Below are positions 25,265 to 32,001 of a DNA stretch of 32,001 nt, one piece after another. Source of the stretch: Pirellulaceae bacterium (GTDB lineage: Bacteria; Planctomycetota; Planctomycetia; Pirellulales; Pirellulaceae); contig JALCBQ010000017.1 in the NCBI GenBank assembly GCA_028066335.1, positions 1-32,001 on the forward strand, read 5' to 3'. The number at the start of each line of letters is the position of its first letter. Position 1 is the first letter of the stretch. Position numbers and translations under genes: made by a program. The notes under the pieces were generated by a model that ran no database searches, was not told where the DNA came from, and saw only the letters and a program-made list of their open reading frames with translations.

Positions 25265-25591
25265 ATGAAATTACCGACAGAAATCTTTGGGGATGTTATG
25301 GTCATCCATACCCCAGAAGAAATCAGTGGTGACCGTGCCGAAGAGCTCGAGAGTTTTTTGGTCACACAACAATCTCAGAACCTCGTCGTCGACCTCGACA
25401 GTACCGAAGCTCTTGATAGTCGCACACTGGAAACCTTCTTGAATGCCCAGGAAACCCTTCGGCAAAAAGGAGGGAACCTCAAGGTATCGACCCATAATTT
25501 TGTAAACAAAAAAATATTGGAAATCACTCGACTCGATCAACACTTGGAAGTTTTCGATAGTGTTATTGATGCAGTGAAAAGTTACGTTTAA
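25265..25591 (+). CDS. STAS-domain protein (anti-sigma factor antagonist-like)
   Basis: This 108-residue single STAS domain resembles SpoIIAA/RsbV anti-anti-sigma proteins: a beta strand with GDVMVIHTPEEISGDRAEEL, then LVVDLDSTEALDSRTLETFL, the loop that normally carries the phosphorylated Ser. Here the loop is DSRT rather than DSSG; if I align it correctly, the usual phosphorylated Ser is replaced by Arg, with a neighbouring Ser and Thr remaining. No RsbW/SpoIIAB-type kinase or PP2C phosphatase is encoded in the window. A strong GGAGAGG ribosome binding site is 8 bases before the ATG. It sits between the two-component genes and pilB and so may link phosphorelay and assembly ATPase; that is inference. 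Confidence 0.85.
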   Translation: MKLPTEIFGDVMVIHTPEEISGDRAEELESFLVTQQSQNLVVDLDSTEALDSRTLETFLNAQETLRQKGGNLKVSTHNFVNKKILEITRLDQHLEVFDSVIDAVKSYV

Positions 25592-25631
25592 CCCTCCCTG
25601 ACTCATTTTTTTTGACATAATGAAATAGATA

Positions 25632-27362
25632 GTGGCTCTTCCAAAAACGATCAACGCACCTAAACGGCTCGGAAACGTTCTCATCGAACGGGGCTATTTG
25701 ACTCTTGCAAAATTGCAAGAGGCGCTCGATCTACAAAAACAGACCAAAAGCCATAAATTGTTAGGGGAAATCCTTGTTGACAACAATTTCTGCACTGAAG
25801 AGCAAGTCACTGAATGCCTCGCTGCCGAATATGGTGTCCCCTATGCAAAACTCGAGGCACGTCTCCACGACCCTGAAACGATTCACCTACTTCCTCGCGA
25901 GTATATCGAAAAGCATCAGGTTTTACCTCTCTTCAAAGTAAAAGATCAACTCGTCGTCGCCGTAACCGAGCCTGCCAACCTTTTTCTGGTCGACGAGCTT
26001 GCGAGTATGACCAACTTAAAGATTCTCATCGTCGCTACCACGCCCAAAGATATTCGACGAATGATTACGAACCTTCCCGACTCGAAGGTCTTTGTCATTG
26101 ACGATATTATCGAGAATCCTGAACAGGCCGAAGTCACCCTCATCGAAGAGGCAATCGAAGACATCGGCGATATCGTCGAAGTTGCTGGTCAGTCACCTGT
26201 GATTCGCCTTGTCAACTATTTGATCTACAACGCTGTAAAAGAGGGTGCAAGCGATATTCACATCGAGCCGGTCGAGCTCTGTCTACGTATTCGTTATCGT
26301 ATCGATGGAAAACTATACAAGTCACTTGAAGTCCCACAACACCTGCTCGGTGCGGTAACGAGCCGTATTAAAATCATGGCCGGCATGGATATTAGTGAAC
26401 GTCGACTCCCCCAAGATGGCAGGGTGAATATCTTGCTCGATGGACGCAAAGTCGACTTGCGGGTAAGCACCTTTCCAAGTGCCCGCGGTGAAAAGACTGT
26501 TCTACGGGTTTTAGATACTCGAAAGGTCTCTCTCAACCTTCGTGATCTCGGTTTCGCTGAAAACACCCTAGAGCGATTTCAAAAACAGATCTACTCGCCC
26601 AACGGGATTATTCTCGTCACCGGTCCAACAGGAAGTGGCAAATCGACAACCCTCTACGGCTCGCTTAATGAAATTGCCTCGATGGAAAATAATATTTGTA
26701 CTGTCGAAGACCCGATCGAATACAATTTGCCATTGATCAATCAATTCCAGGTACAGGAAAAAATCGGACTCGACTTTCCAAAGGCACTACGCACACTTTT
26801 ACGACAAGACCCCGATGTTATTATGGTCGGTGAAGTACGAGATGGTGAAACGGCTCGGACTGCAATCCAGGCTGCGTTAACGGGCCACCTTGTCTTTAGT
26901 ACCCTTCATACCAATGACGCCCCTTCAGCAATTACCCGTCTCGTCAATATGGACATCGAGCCCTACCTTATTAGTGCCGCCCTGAATATGGTCCTCGCAC
27001 AACGGCTCGTTCGGAAAATCTGCCATAAATGCAAAGAAGAATACGAACCACCTCGCCAACTTATTCGCACCTTGCATAAAATGGGGTGTGAAATCGAAAC
27101 CTTTTATAAGGGGATCGGTTGCCGTCATTGCCGAAACACCGGTTTTCTTGGTCGTGTTTCGATTCATGAACTACTTATTATGACCGACGAAATACGGGAC
27201 GCAATCGTCGCCGACGCCTCTATTACCGAGCTTAAAAGAATTTCGACGGCGAATGGGCTTCTCTCAATGAAAGATGACGCACTCCGCAAAGTTCAGGAAG
27301 GCATCACTACGATCGAAGAGGCAGGGAAACTCATTGGTGAACTTTTCCTGGTAACAGACTAA
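25632..27362 (+). CDS. PilB/GspE-family assembly ATPase with N-terminal MshEN domain
   Basis: This 576-residue ATPase powers type IV pilus extension or type II secretion. The N-terminal part (about 10-145) is an MshEN domain: two successive motifs, the first from R12-L13-G14 to Q35 and the second from L44-G45 to about P70, match the c-di-GMP-binding consensus known from MshE and PilB. The ATPase core has Walker A GPTGSGKST (331-339), the Asp-box region near 360, Walker B VIMVGE (396-401), and STLHTNDAP (423-431). A zinc-binding tetracysteine is at C464, C467, C497 and C500. The start is GTG at 25632, placing the MshEN motif near residue 12. pilC follows. PilB versus GspE cannot be settled without pilin or secretin genes. 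Confidence 0.95.
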   Translation: MALPKTINAPKRLGNVLIERGYLTLAKLQEALDLQKQTKSHKLLGEILVDNNFCTEEQVTECLAAEYGVPYAKLEARLHDPETIHLLPREYIEKHQVLPLFKVKDQLVVAVTEPANLFLVDELASMTNLKILIVATTPKDIRRMITNLPDSKVFVIDDIIENPEQAEVTLIEEAIEDIGDIVEVAGQSPVIRLVNYLIYNAVKEGASDIHIEPVELCLRIRYRIDGKLYKSLEVPQHLLGAVTSRIKIMAGMDISERRLPQDGRVNILLDGRKVDLRVSTFPSARGEKTVLRVLDTRKVSLNLRDLGFAENTLERFQKQIYSPNGIILVTGPTGSGKSTTLYGSLNEIASMENNICTVEDPIEYNLPLINQFQVQEKIGLDFPKALRTLLRQDPDVIMVGEVRDGETARTAIQAALTGHLVFSTLHTNDAPSAITRLVNMDIEPYLISAALNMVLAQRLVRKICHKCKEEYEPPRQLIRTLHKMGCEIETFYKGIGCRHCRNTGFLGRVSIHELLIMTDEIRDAIVADASITELKRISTANGLLSMKDDALRKVQEGITTIEEAGKLIGELFLVTD

Positions 27363-27440
27363 TCTGCTTTACCCTTTTTTCTTGTGCCCTTTCTTAAATT
27401 TCGCCTCTCTTTATCTTGTTTCTGAGCTACGTTTTAGGGC

Positions 27441-27462
27441 AATCGGTATTAACGAACCGATT
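27441..27462. promoter_or_regulatory. Inverted repeat between the pilB-like and pilC-like genes
   Basis: AATCGGT and ACCGATT form a 7-bp perfect stem around an 8-base loop, 62 bases before the pilC-like start. It could be an operator or an RNA stem adjusting pilC expression; there is no T-run. Confidence 0.3.
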
Positions 27463-27523
27463 CGGCAGCCAGGTATGAAGGCCCCTAGACATCGATTTCG
27501 ATAAATCTCATATTGCCGTAACC

Positions 27524-28672
27524 ATGACCGCTTTACCTCAGCTCGACCAACGTTCTAACATCTCTTCTGGAGGGCAAACATTTCTGCCGTCAGACGACTC
27601 GGAGAACCTGCAGGATTCACTAGCTCCTCTCCTTCCCAAAAAGGTCAAACAAAGCGACCTTATTTACGTAACGAACCAACTGGCAATTATGTTAGAAACG
27701 GGCATGACATTATCGGTCGCCCTTGATGCCATCGCAGAGCAACAAGAAAACCACACCCTAAAAGCAATCCTCTTTGAACTCAAAGACCGTGTCGAAGGGG
27801 GTGAAGATTTTTCAACCGCACTCACCCGACATCCAAAATATTTTTCCCCGACCTACATTTCACTTATTCGTTCCAGTGAACAAACAGGTATGCTTGGCGA
27901 AATGCTTGCCCGACTCGCCGACTATATGCGCAAAAGTCTAGAGACTCAAAGCAAGGTTAAGGCTGCAATGGCCTACCCAGCCGTCATGCTCCTCATGTCA
28001 ATCGGTGTTTCTATCTTCTTGTTAACATTTATCTTTCCCAAATTCACTCCGATCTTTACCCAACGGGCAATGAAACTACCCTTACCGACGACAATCATGA
28101 TGGCTCTGAGTGATTTTCTGCTTTTCTACTGGCCCCTTATAGTTTTATCTCTTATTGGTATCGGTGTTTTGTGGTGGTCTCGAAATAAATTAGAACCGAT
28201 ACGAAAAGGGCTCGATTGGGCGAAAATACACATGCCTATTTTTGGAACTCTTATGCAAAAGGTAATTGTTAGTCGCAGCATTCGAACGCTCGGAACAATG
28301 CTTCATAGTGGTGTTTCGACCTTGGAAGCGATCAAAGCAGCAGGCGAAGTTTCAGGCAACTACTACTATCAAGAGGCATGGACCCAAATTCACGACCATG
28401 TCGTTCAGGGAAACCGTATCGCTTCGGGCCTCGGGATGTTTCCGATTTTTCCCAAAACCCTCATTCAAATGATCAACGCCGGAGAAGAGACTGGTAAAAT
28501 CGATTTTGTTCTCGAAAAGGTCAGCAATTTTTACGACACCGAGGTCGATATCTCTATCAAAACAGCGACGAGTCTTATTGAACCACTAATGATCGCCGTT
28601 ATGGGGCTCATCGTTGGTGGTATCGGCATGGCTCTTATGTTACCAATCTTTTCCCTTAGCCAAGGTGGTTAA
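27524..28672 (+). CDS. PilC/GspF-family inner-membrane platform protein
   Basis: This 382-residue protein has two T2SF domains, the inner-membrane platform on which the PilB/GspE ATPase acts. The first domain spans about residues 50-170, the second about 250-375. Three membrane helices are visible at about 150-171, 194-218 and 352-376. Family signatures are LETGMTLSVALDAIAEQ, FSPTYISLIRSSEQTGML and MINAGEETGKIDFVLEKV. The first 42 residues are a variable cytoplasmic lead. It is paired with the preceding ATPase gene across 161 bases. No pilin, PilT, PilM-Q or secretin gene lies in the window, so the substrate and type of machine stay open. The ATG at 27524 is followed by the variable N-terminus, so the exact start is uncertain. 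Confidence 0.94.
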   Translation: MTALPQLDQRSNISSGGQTFLPSDDSENLQDSLAPLLPKKVKQSDLIYVTNQLAIMLETGMTLSVALDAIAEQQENHTLKAILFELKDRVEGGEDFSTALTRHPKYFSPTYISLIRSSEQTGMLGEMLARLADYMRKSLETQSKVKAAMAYPAVMLLMSIGVSIFLLTFIFPKFTPIFTQRAMKLPLPTTIMMALSDFLLFYWPLIVLSLIGIGVLWWSRNKLEPIRKGLDWAKIHMPIFGTLMQKVIVSRSIRTLGTMLHSGVSTLEAIKAAGEVSGNYYYQEAWTQIHDHVVQGNRIASGLGMFPIFPKTLIQMINAGEETGKIDFVLEKVSNFYDTEVDISIKTATSLIEPLMIAVMGLIVGGIGMALMLPIFSLSQGG

Positions 28673-28677
28673 AGGTA

Positions 28678-28690
28678 CCCAATAATTGGG
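28678..28690. repeat. Palindrome CCCAAT-A-ATTGGG just after the pilC-like gene
   Basis: A perfect 6-bp dyad with a single-base centre begins 5 bases after the stop codon. The centre is too tight for a normal RNA hairpin, so a protein-binding site is more likely than a terminator. Confidence 0.3.
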
Positions 28691-28817
28691 CACTCAACGG
28701 TAGAGAACCAAACAGGGCACCACTAAAATATCTCACCGAACCTATGCAAATATTTTGTATTGGGTTTTTGGCCAAACGGCTTCATCAAAAGTTTCAGCCG
28801 AAGTTTCCGTTGGCTAG

Positions 28818-28847
28818 TTGCAATTCCAGGGAGATTTATGAGATAAT
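28818..28847 (+). promoter_or_regulatory. Possible sigma-70-type promoter for arsC
   Basis: TTGCAA (28818-28823) and GATAAT (28842-28847) are separated by 18 bases, about 65 bases upstream of the arsC start. The boxes each differ from the consensus at one or two positions. Such matches occur by chance in AT-rich DNA. Confidence 0.3.
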
Positions 28848-28912
28848 GAAGCTTGGCAACTGTTCATAATTATTCGATCACTTCAACCTGCATACTCTTT
28901 TTAATAATCGCC

Positions 28913-29353
28913 ATGCCTCCCAAAATCATGTTCCTCTGCACCGGTAATTCATGCCGTAGCCAAATGGCCGAAGGTTGGGCGCGAGCCCTTCATGGAAACC
29001 AGTTCGAAGTCTACTCTGCCGGTATTGAAAAACATGGTCTCAACCCTTATGCCGTCCAGGTTATGAAGGAGGCCGGTGTTGATATCTCAAACCACTCTTC
29101 ACAAAAAGTAGAAGAGCTGCCAACGAAAGAATTTGATCTCGTTATTACCGTCTGTGGTCACGCAAACGAAACATGCCCTCTCTTTACTGGAAAAACAGTC
29201 ATCATTCACCATGGTTTTGATGATCCACCGAAACTCGCTAAAGAGGCAAAAACTCAAGAGGAGGCAATCGGGCACTATCGACGTGTTTGCCAGGAAATTA
29301 AAACCTTTGCTGCAACTTTACCGAGCTTTTTCAGAGAACAGACTCTCTCCTAA
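28913..29353 (+). CDS. arsC: Arsenate reductase, thioredoxin-coupled (low-molecular-weight phosphatase fold)
   Basis: This 146-residue enzyme reduces arsenate to arsenite using thioredoxin. The P-loop C9-TGNSC-R15 is followed by SQMAEGWA; the extra redox cysteines are C81 and C88 in CGHANETCP, matching the C82/C89 pair of the plasmid pI258 enzyme, and the GFDDP loop holds D104. This set of three cysteines separates arsenate reductases from ordinary tyrosine phosphatases of the same fold. I chose the ATG at 28913 because the protein family starts 5-10 residues before the P-loop; a TTG at 28853 would add 20 unlikely residues. No arsR, arsB or acr3 gene is adjacent; the ABC1-family kinase gene follows after 17 bases. 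Confidence 0.92.
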   Translation: MPPKIMFLCTGNSCRSQMAEGWARALHGNQFEVYSAGIEKHGLNPYAVQVMKEAGVDISNHSSQKVEELPTKEFDLVITVCGHANETCPLFTGKTVIIHHGFDDPPKLAKEAKTQEEAIGHYRRVCQEIKTFAATLPSFFREQTLS

Positions 29354-29370
29354 ACGTTTTAGACAGCCGC

Positions 29371-31074
29371 ATGAAACTGACCTCTTTACCAGAGATTTAT
29401 AAAAATATCAAACGTTGGTCTGAAGTCCTTACAATTTTGAGTAAGTATGGCTTGGCCGACTGGCTGGAACGATTTAACATACCGTTTTTACGAAATCATT
29501 TTCGTGACCGAAATGGTCAAGTCATTGGCCAACATAGCTACGAAGCACGAATTCGTATGGCATTGACCGAACTTGGCCCGACCTTTATCAAGCTTGGCCA
29601 GCTTCTGAGTACTCGCCTTGACCTCATTACCCCCGAACTTGCCAAAGAACTGGAACAACTTCAGACTCGGGTACCGGCCGACGACTTTGACGAGATCGCC
29701 CTAACTATCAAAGAAGAGCTAGGCCAAGAGGTCGAGACACTTTTTGCCGACTTCGAAAAAACTCCCTTTGCCTCAGCCTCAATTGGACAAGTCCACCGTG
29801 CAACCTTGGGTGATGGCCAAAAAATTGTCGTCAAAGTCCAACATAGGAACATCGAAAATCAGGTTCAGGAAAACCTTGAAATTTTACAAACACTTGCCCA
29901 ACTAGCCGAACATATCCCTGAATTACAACGTTACCGACCAATCGAAACGACACGGGGGATTAGCCGCCTGGTTCGCCAGGAGCTCGATTTCAAACGGGAA
30001 AAAAGAAACCTTCTTTTCTTTGCAAAACATAACAAAAATCAAAAGCTCATTATCCCTGAGCCTCTTGAAGAATACTGCACTGACCGTGTTTTGGTTATGC
30101 AAGAACTCGAAGGCCCCTCTCTTGGCCAGTTTTCTCAAGACCCAAGTGTCGAGGAAAAACGGTCCGACGAATTCGACCGAGAGTCCTTCGTCGAAACGGT
30201 CTCGAACTTCTACCTAGATGCCGTCTTTTCCCATGGTATTTATCATGCCGACCCTCACCCCGGGAATTTTATCCTTCTTGATAAAAAGAAGACTGGCCTT
30301 GTCGATTTTGGAATGGTTGGACGACTTCCAGAGACATTGCAAGAAGAAATTATGGAAGCGATTTTGGCTCTTAAAGACCAAAATGCTGCGACTCTTACCG
30401 AGATACTCATTCGAACATGCCAAACTGAGGAAGAGGTTCATGAAGAGGCTCTGGCCGGAGAAGTCGCTCAATTTCTTTATGAATACCTTGACCAGCCGAT
30501 TCTCGACATCCATTTAGGAAATATCTTTGCAGAAGTAAACTCTATTTTACGACGACACCACCTCGTTTTACCTACTGAAGTTACCCTCCTCATTAAAACA
30601 TTGATCTCCCTTGAGGGAACTGTTCGACTTGTTTTACCCAGCTATACCTTACTCGACCTTCTTCGTTCGCACTCACAGAAGCTCCTCTTTCGAAAGCTTT
30701 CCCCTTTTCGCAAGCTCCGACGTATGAACCGGATCGTCGGTGGTATGGAGCGGTTGGCCGAAGTCTTTCCAAAGCGAACCATCAAAATTTTAAATCAAAT
30801 TGAATCGGGGAAGTTTGACCTCCATCTCAACCACCGCGGTTTGGAGCCATCAGTGAATCGGCTTGTGCTGGGGCTTTTGACAAGCTCACTTTTTCTGGGG
30901 TCGACCATTCTACTCAGTCAAGAGGTTCCACCACTTATCTTTGCCAACCGAGAGTTCTGGGGGATGACAAAGATTTCAATCCTTGGTTTTTCAGGGTGTG
31001 TCGCGAGCCTACTATTGGGCGTCCGACTTGTTTTAGCGATTGCCAAAAGTGGTCACCTGAATCGGAAAAAGTAG
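29371..31074 (+). CDS. ABC1/AarF/UbiB-family atypical kinase
   Basis: This 567-residue protein belongs to the UbiB/ADCK family, membrane-linked atypical kinases needed for quinone synthesis in many organisms. Family motifs are KLGQLLSTRLD (KxGQ, residues 74-84), the alanine-rich-loop equivalent SASIGQVHRA (135-144), the ATP-contacting K155, HADPHPGNFIL (292-302) and DFG (312-314). Two C-terminal hydrophobic helices (about 513-532 and 542-560) fit membrane anchoring as in UbiB. No ubi or men gene is in the window, so the quinone role is by family only. The ATG at 29371 is 17 bases after the arsC stop, which suggests they share a transcript. Confidence 0.93.
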   Translation: MKLTSLPEIYKNIKRWSEVLTILSKYGLADWLERFNIPFLRNHFRDRNGQVIGQHSYEARIRMALTELGPTFIKLGQLLSTRLDLITPELAKELEQLQTRVPADDFDEIALTIKEELGQEVETLFADFEKTPFASASIGQVHRATLGDGQKIVVKVQHRNIENQVQENLEILQTLAQLAEHIPELQRYRPIETTRGISRLVRQELDFKREKRNLLFFAKHNKNQKLIIPEPLEEYCTDRVLVMQELEGPSLGQFSQDPSVEEKRSDEFDRESFVETVSNFYLDAVFSHGIYHADPHPGNFILLDKKKTGLVDFGMVGRLPETLQEEIMEAILALKDQNAATLTEILIRTCQTEEEVHEEALAGEVAQFLYEYLDQPILDIHLGNIFAEVNSILRRHHLVLPTEVTLLIKTLISLEGTVRLVLPSYTLLDLLRSHSQKLLFRKLSPFRKLRRMNRIVGGMERLAEVFPKRTIKILNQIESGKFDLHLNHRGLEPSVNRLVLGLLTSSLFLGSTILLSQEVPPLIFANREFWGMTKISILGFSGCVASLLLGVRLVLAIAKSGHLNRKK

Positions 31075-31115
31075 GCGATAGATTGGGGTCTGCAACCGAT
31101 AAGGAAGATTTTTGC

Positions 31116-31259
31116 TTAGCTGATTTTTCGTGCTTCCACAAGTAAACTCAACAGTTGCTCCACCCGTTGATCAAGTTGATCGATCTCTACCAGAACCTCT
31201 TGTTGGCGGGTTTCTAAATCGTCGACGATATTTTGAGAATTCTCTTGCGAGGAAGACAT
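31116..31259 (-). CDS. 47-residue helical (coiled-coil-like) small protein
   Basis: A short ORF runs from ATG at 31259-31257 to TAA at 31118-31116. The product is almost entirely charged helix, with IVDDLETRQQEVLVEIDQL and a heptad-like Leu/Val/Ile spacing (D, L, V, I, L, V, L, L, L) that suggests a short coiled coil, ending in LVEARKIS. It has no Cys, no signal and no known domain. It is convergent with the ABC1-kinase gene, ending 41 bases from its stop. It has coding-like composition with no rare codon runs, but a poor ribosome binding site. I consider it a real small gene of unknown function, perhaps an oligomerising partner. Confidence 0.6.
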   Translation of the reverse strand: MSSSQENSQNIVDDLETRQQEVLVEIDQLDQRVEQLLSLLVEARKIS

Positions 31260-31549
31260 TGATTACTTTTGGCTAGACATTAGCAAGAAAGACCGCAGAA
31301 GGAGATACCCCCTTTATCGGTTTTTCAGCCTCCAGACATATATCAATCGGCCTCTAGTCGTTAGACGGCGGCTCTTCCCTATTGCCTTCGTGACCGAACT
31401 ATTTTAACAATTATCCTTCGTCGATTTTCGATTTATAACAAGAAAAAGGGACCTCTCCATAACAAGAAAGGTCCCGTTGAATCAGGGGAGGGAAATACGT
31501 CCCCGAATGAGCACAGTACCTAGTAGCTCAGTACCTAATGGCTCAGTAC
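31260..31549. other. Intergenic region with terminator and 15-base repeats
   Basis: Between the two minus-strand genes lie a terminator (31448-31475) and most of a threefold 15-base repeat (31514-31558). The rest (31260-31440) shows no gene; the promoter of the 47-residue gene should be in it. Confidence 0.4.
31443..31475 (-). terminator. Rho-independent terminator of the His-rich protein gene
   Basis: On the minus strand GGGACC (31475-31470) and GGTCCC (31453-31448) form a 6-bp GC stem with a 16-base loop, followed by five T (31447-31443) then CTT. It lies about 75 bases after the stop of the His-rich gene. Confidence 0.75.
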
Positions 31550-31558
31550 CTAGTGGTG
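31514..31558. repeat. Three 15-base direct repeats covering a stop codon
   Basis: The unit CAGTACCTARTRGYK occurs at 31514-31528, 31529-31543 and 31544-31558. The third copy contains the stop codon of the His-rich gene (CTA, 31550-31552, minus), and because the unit is 15 bases the other two copies give further in-frame stops at 31535-31537 and 31520-31522. Confidence 0.8.
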
Positions 31559-32001
31559 ATGTCCTGAAAGAGCTTGAGAGAAGTCTTTTCCATCAATCGT
31601 CACATGCAAAACGACCTTACCACCATCGGGAATCGTGTTGCCACGAATAACCAAATCAGAATCTTTGAGAGCAAAGAGATAGGCTTTACCATCTTCGACC
31701 TTTTCAGCTGGCAGTGTGTAGTCTTTCACATTTCCATCGATGTCAGTCTTTAGGACGACTGATTCCGCAGCAATCGGAGCATTGGCGAGATCTTTTGCCA
31801 ATATATAAATTTCGAAACGATTACTTTTTGAGTCCGCTTTCCACTCAACCTGATAATCGCTCCCGCGGATCGGATTTACCTCTCCATTTCTGTTGGGTCC
31901 GTGTACATGGGGGATATGATGATCGTGTCCATCTCCATGATCGTGTCCATCTCCATGATCGTGCCCATCTCCATGATCGTGCCCATCTCCATCCTTACTA
32001 C
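31550..32001 (-). CDS. Histidine-rich repeat protein, C-terminal part (5' end outside window)
   Basis: The minus-strand frame is open from 31999 (codon boundary) to TAG at 31552-31550, giving 149 residues; it continues past the window edge. The visible N-terminal part holds four GDGHDH-type repeats, then HHIPHVHGPN. A compact beta-rich domain follows (about residues 45-145), with YQVEW, FEIYILAKD, IAAESVVLKT and GGKVVLHVTIDGKDF, ending in SGHHH. The His/Asp repeats suggest binding of Zn, Cu or Ni. Proteins of similar layout, often lipoproteins, occur in planctomycetes near heavy-metal efflux genes; that is recollection, not a search result. The TTG at 31801 is not the start, because the frame is open far upstream. 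A terminator follows. Confidence 0.75.
   Translation of the reverse strand, partial: SKDGDGHDHGDGHDHGDGHDHGDGHDHHIPHVHGPNRNGEVNPIRGSDYQVEWKADSKSNRFEIYILAKDLANAPIAAESVVLKTDIDGNVKDYTLPAEKVEDGKAYLFALKDSDLVIRGNTIPDGGKVVLHVTIDGKDFSQALSGHHH
31921..31992. repeat. Four 18-base tandem repeats encoding GHDHGD
   Basis: Perfect copies start at 31921, 31939, 31957 and 31975. The first two carry GTGTCC and the last two GTGCCC, a silent difference, so copies 1-2 and 3-4 are pairwise identical. The repeat keeps the reading frame of the His-rich gene on the minus strand. Confidence 0.95.

Noticed and set aside
25612..25632. TTGACATAAT upstream of the pilB-like gene
   Set aside because: It lies only about 15 bases before the GTG start, so a -10 box would fall inside the gene.

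Overview
The window looks like a chromosomal, mostly housekeeping segment of a free-living bacterium, most likely a planctomycete. That placement is an inference from remembered protein families, not a computed tree. Supporting signs are a split glycine decarboxylase subunit, an ECF sigma factor overlapping an HxxxCxxC anti-sigma factor, several small proteins of planctomycete style, weak or absent Shine-Dalgarno sequences before many genes, and long AT-rich intergenic gaps. I see no rRNA, tRNA, insertion sequence, prophage or CRISPR array.

Left plus-strand block (1-9884). It opens with the 3' end of gcvPB (glycine cleavage P-protein, subunit 2), followed 7 bases later by a lipoate/octanoate protein ligase with a LipM-type cysteine; the two suit each other because the glycine cleavage H-protein carries lipoate. 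After a long gap rich in inverted repeats come an FHA-domain protein, an ECF sigma factor with an overlapping membrane anti-sigma factor, a small charged conserved-looking protein with a possible upstream leader ORF, a TPR lipoprotein, the serine pathway genes serC and serA, and a tiny BON-like protein. A perfect 18-bp hairpin (9930-9968) closes this block and the opposite one.

Central minus-strand block (20194 down to 9992). In transcription order it holds a fumarylacetoacetate-hydrolase family enzyme, a six-helix membrane protein with a long lysine-rich tail, gltX, a PfkB sugar or nucleoside kinase, thpR (RNA 2',3'-cyclic phosphodiesterase), recA and alaS. recA and alaS are neighbours as in many bacteria, but recX is missing between them.

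Right plus-strand block (20465-31074). This is the most interesting part: a degenerate HD-GYP / PAS / GGDEF protein with an unrecognised C-terminal domain, then a membrane PAS histidine kinase, a receiver-only response regulator, a STAS protein, a PilB/GspE ATPase carrying an N-terminal MshEN domain (a known c-di-GMP binding fold) and a PilC/GspF platform protein. Together they suggest a locus where c-di-GMP and phosphorelay signals control a type IV pilus or type II secretion-like machine. A thioredoxin-type arsenate reductase and an ABC1/UbiB-family kinase follow.

Right edge (31116-32001, minus). A 47-residue helical protein is followed by the C-terminal part of a protein with GHDHGD repeats encoded by four 18-base DNA repeats, running off the window. 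No radically new system is evident. The best leads are the c-di-GMP/pilus signalling cluster, two candidate structured RNAs in intergenic gaps, a homopolymer tract in the anti-sigma gene, and the overlooked small ORFs.
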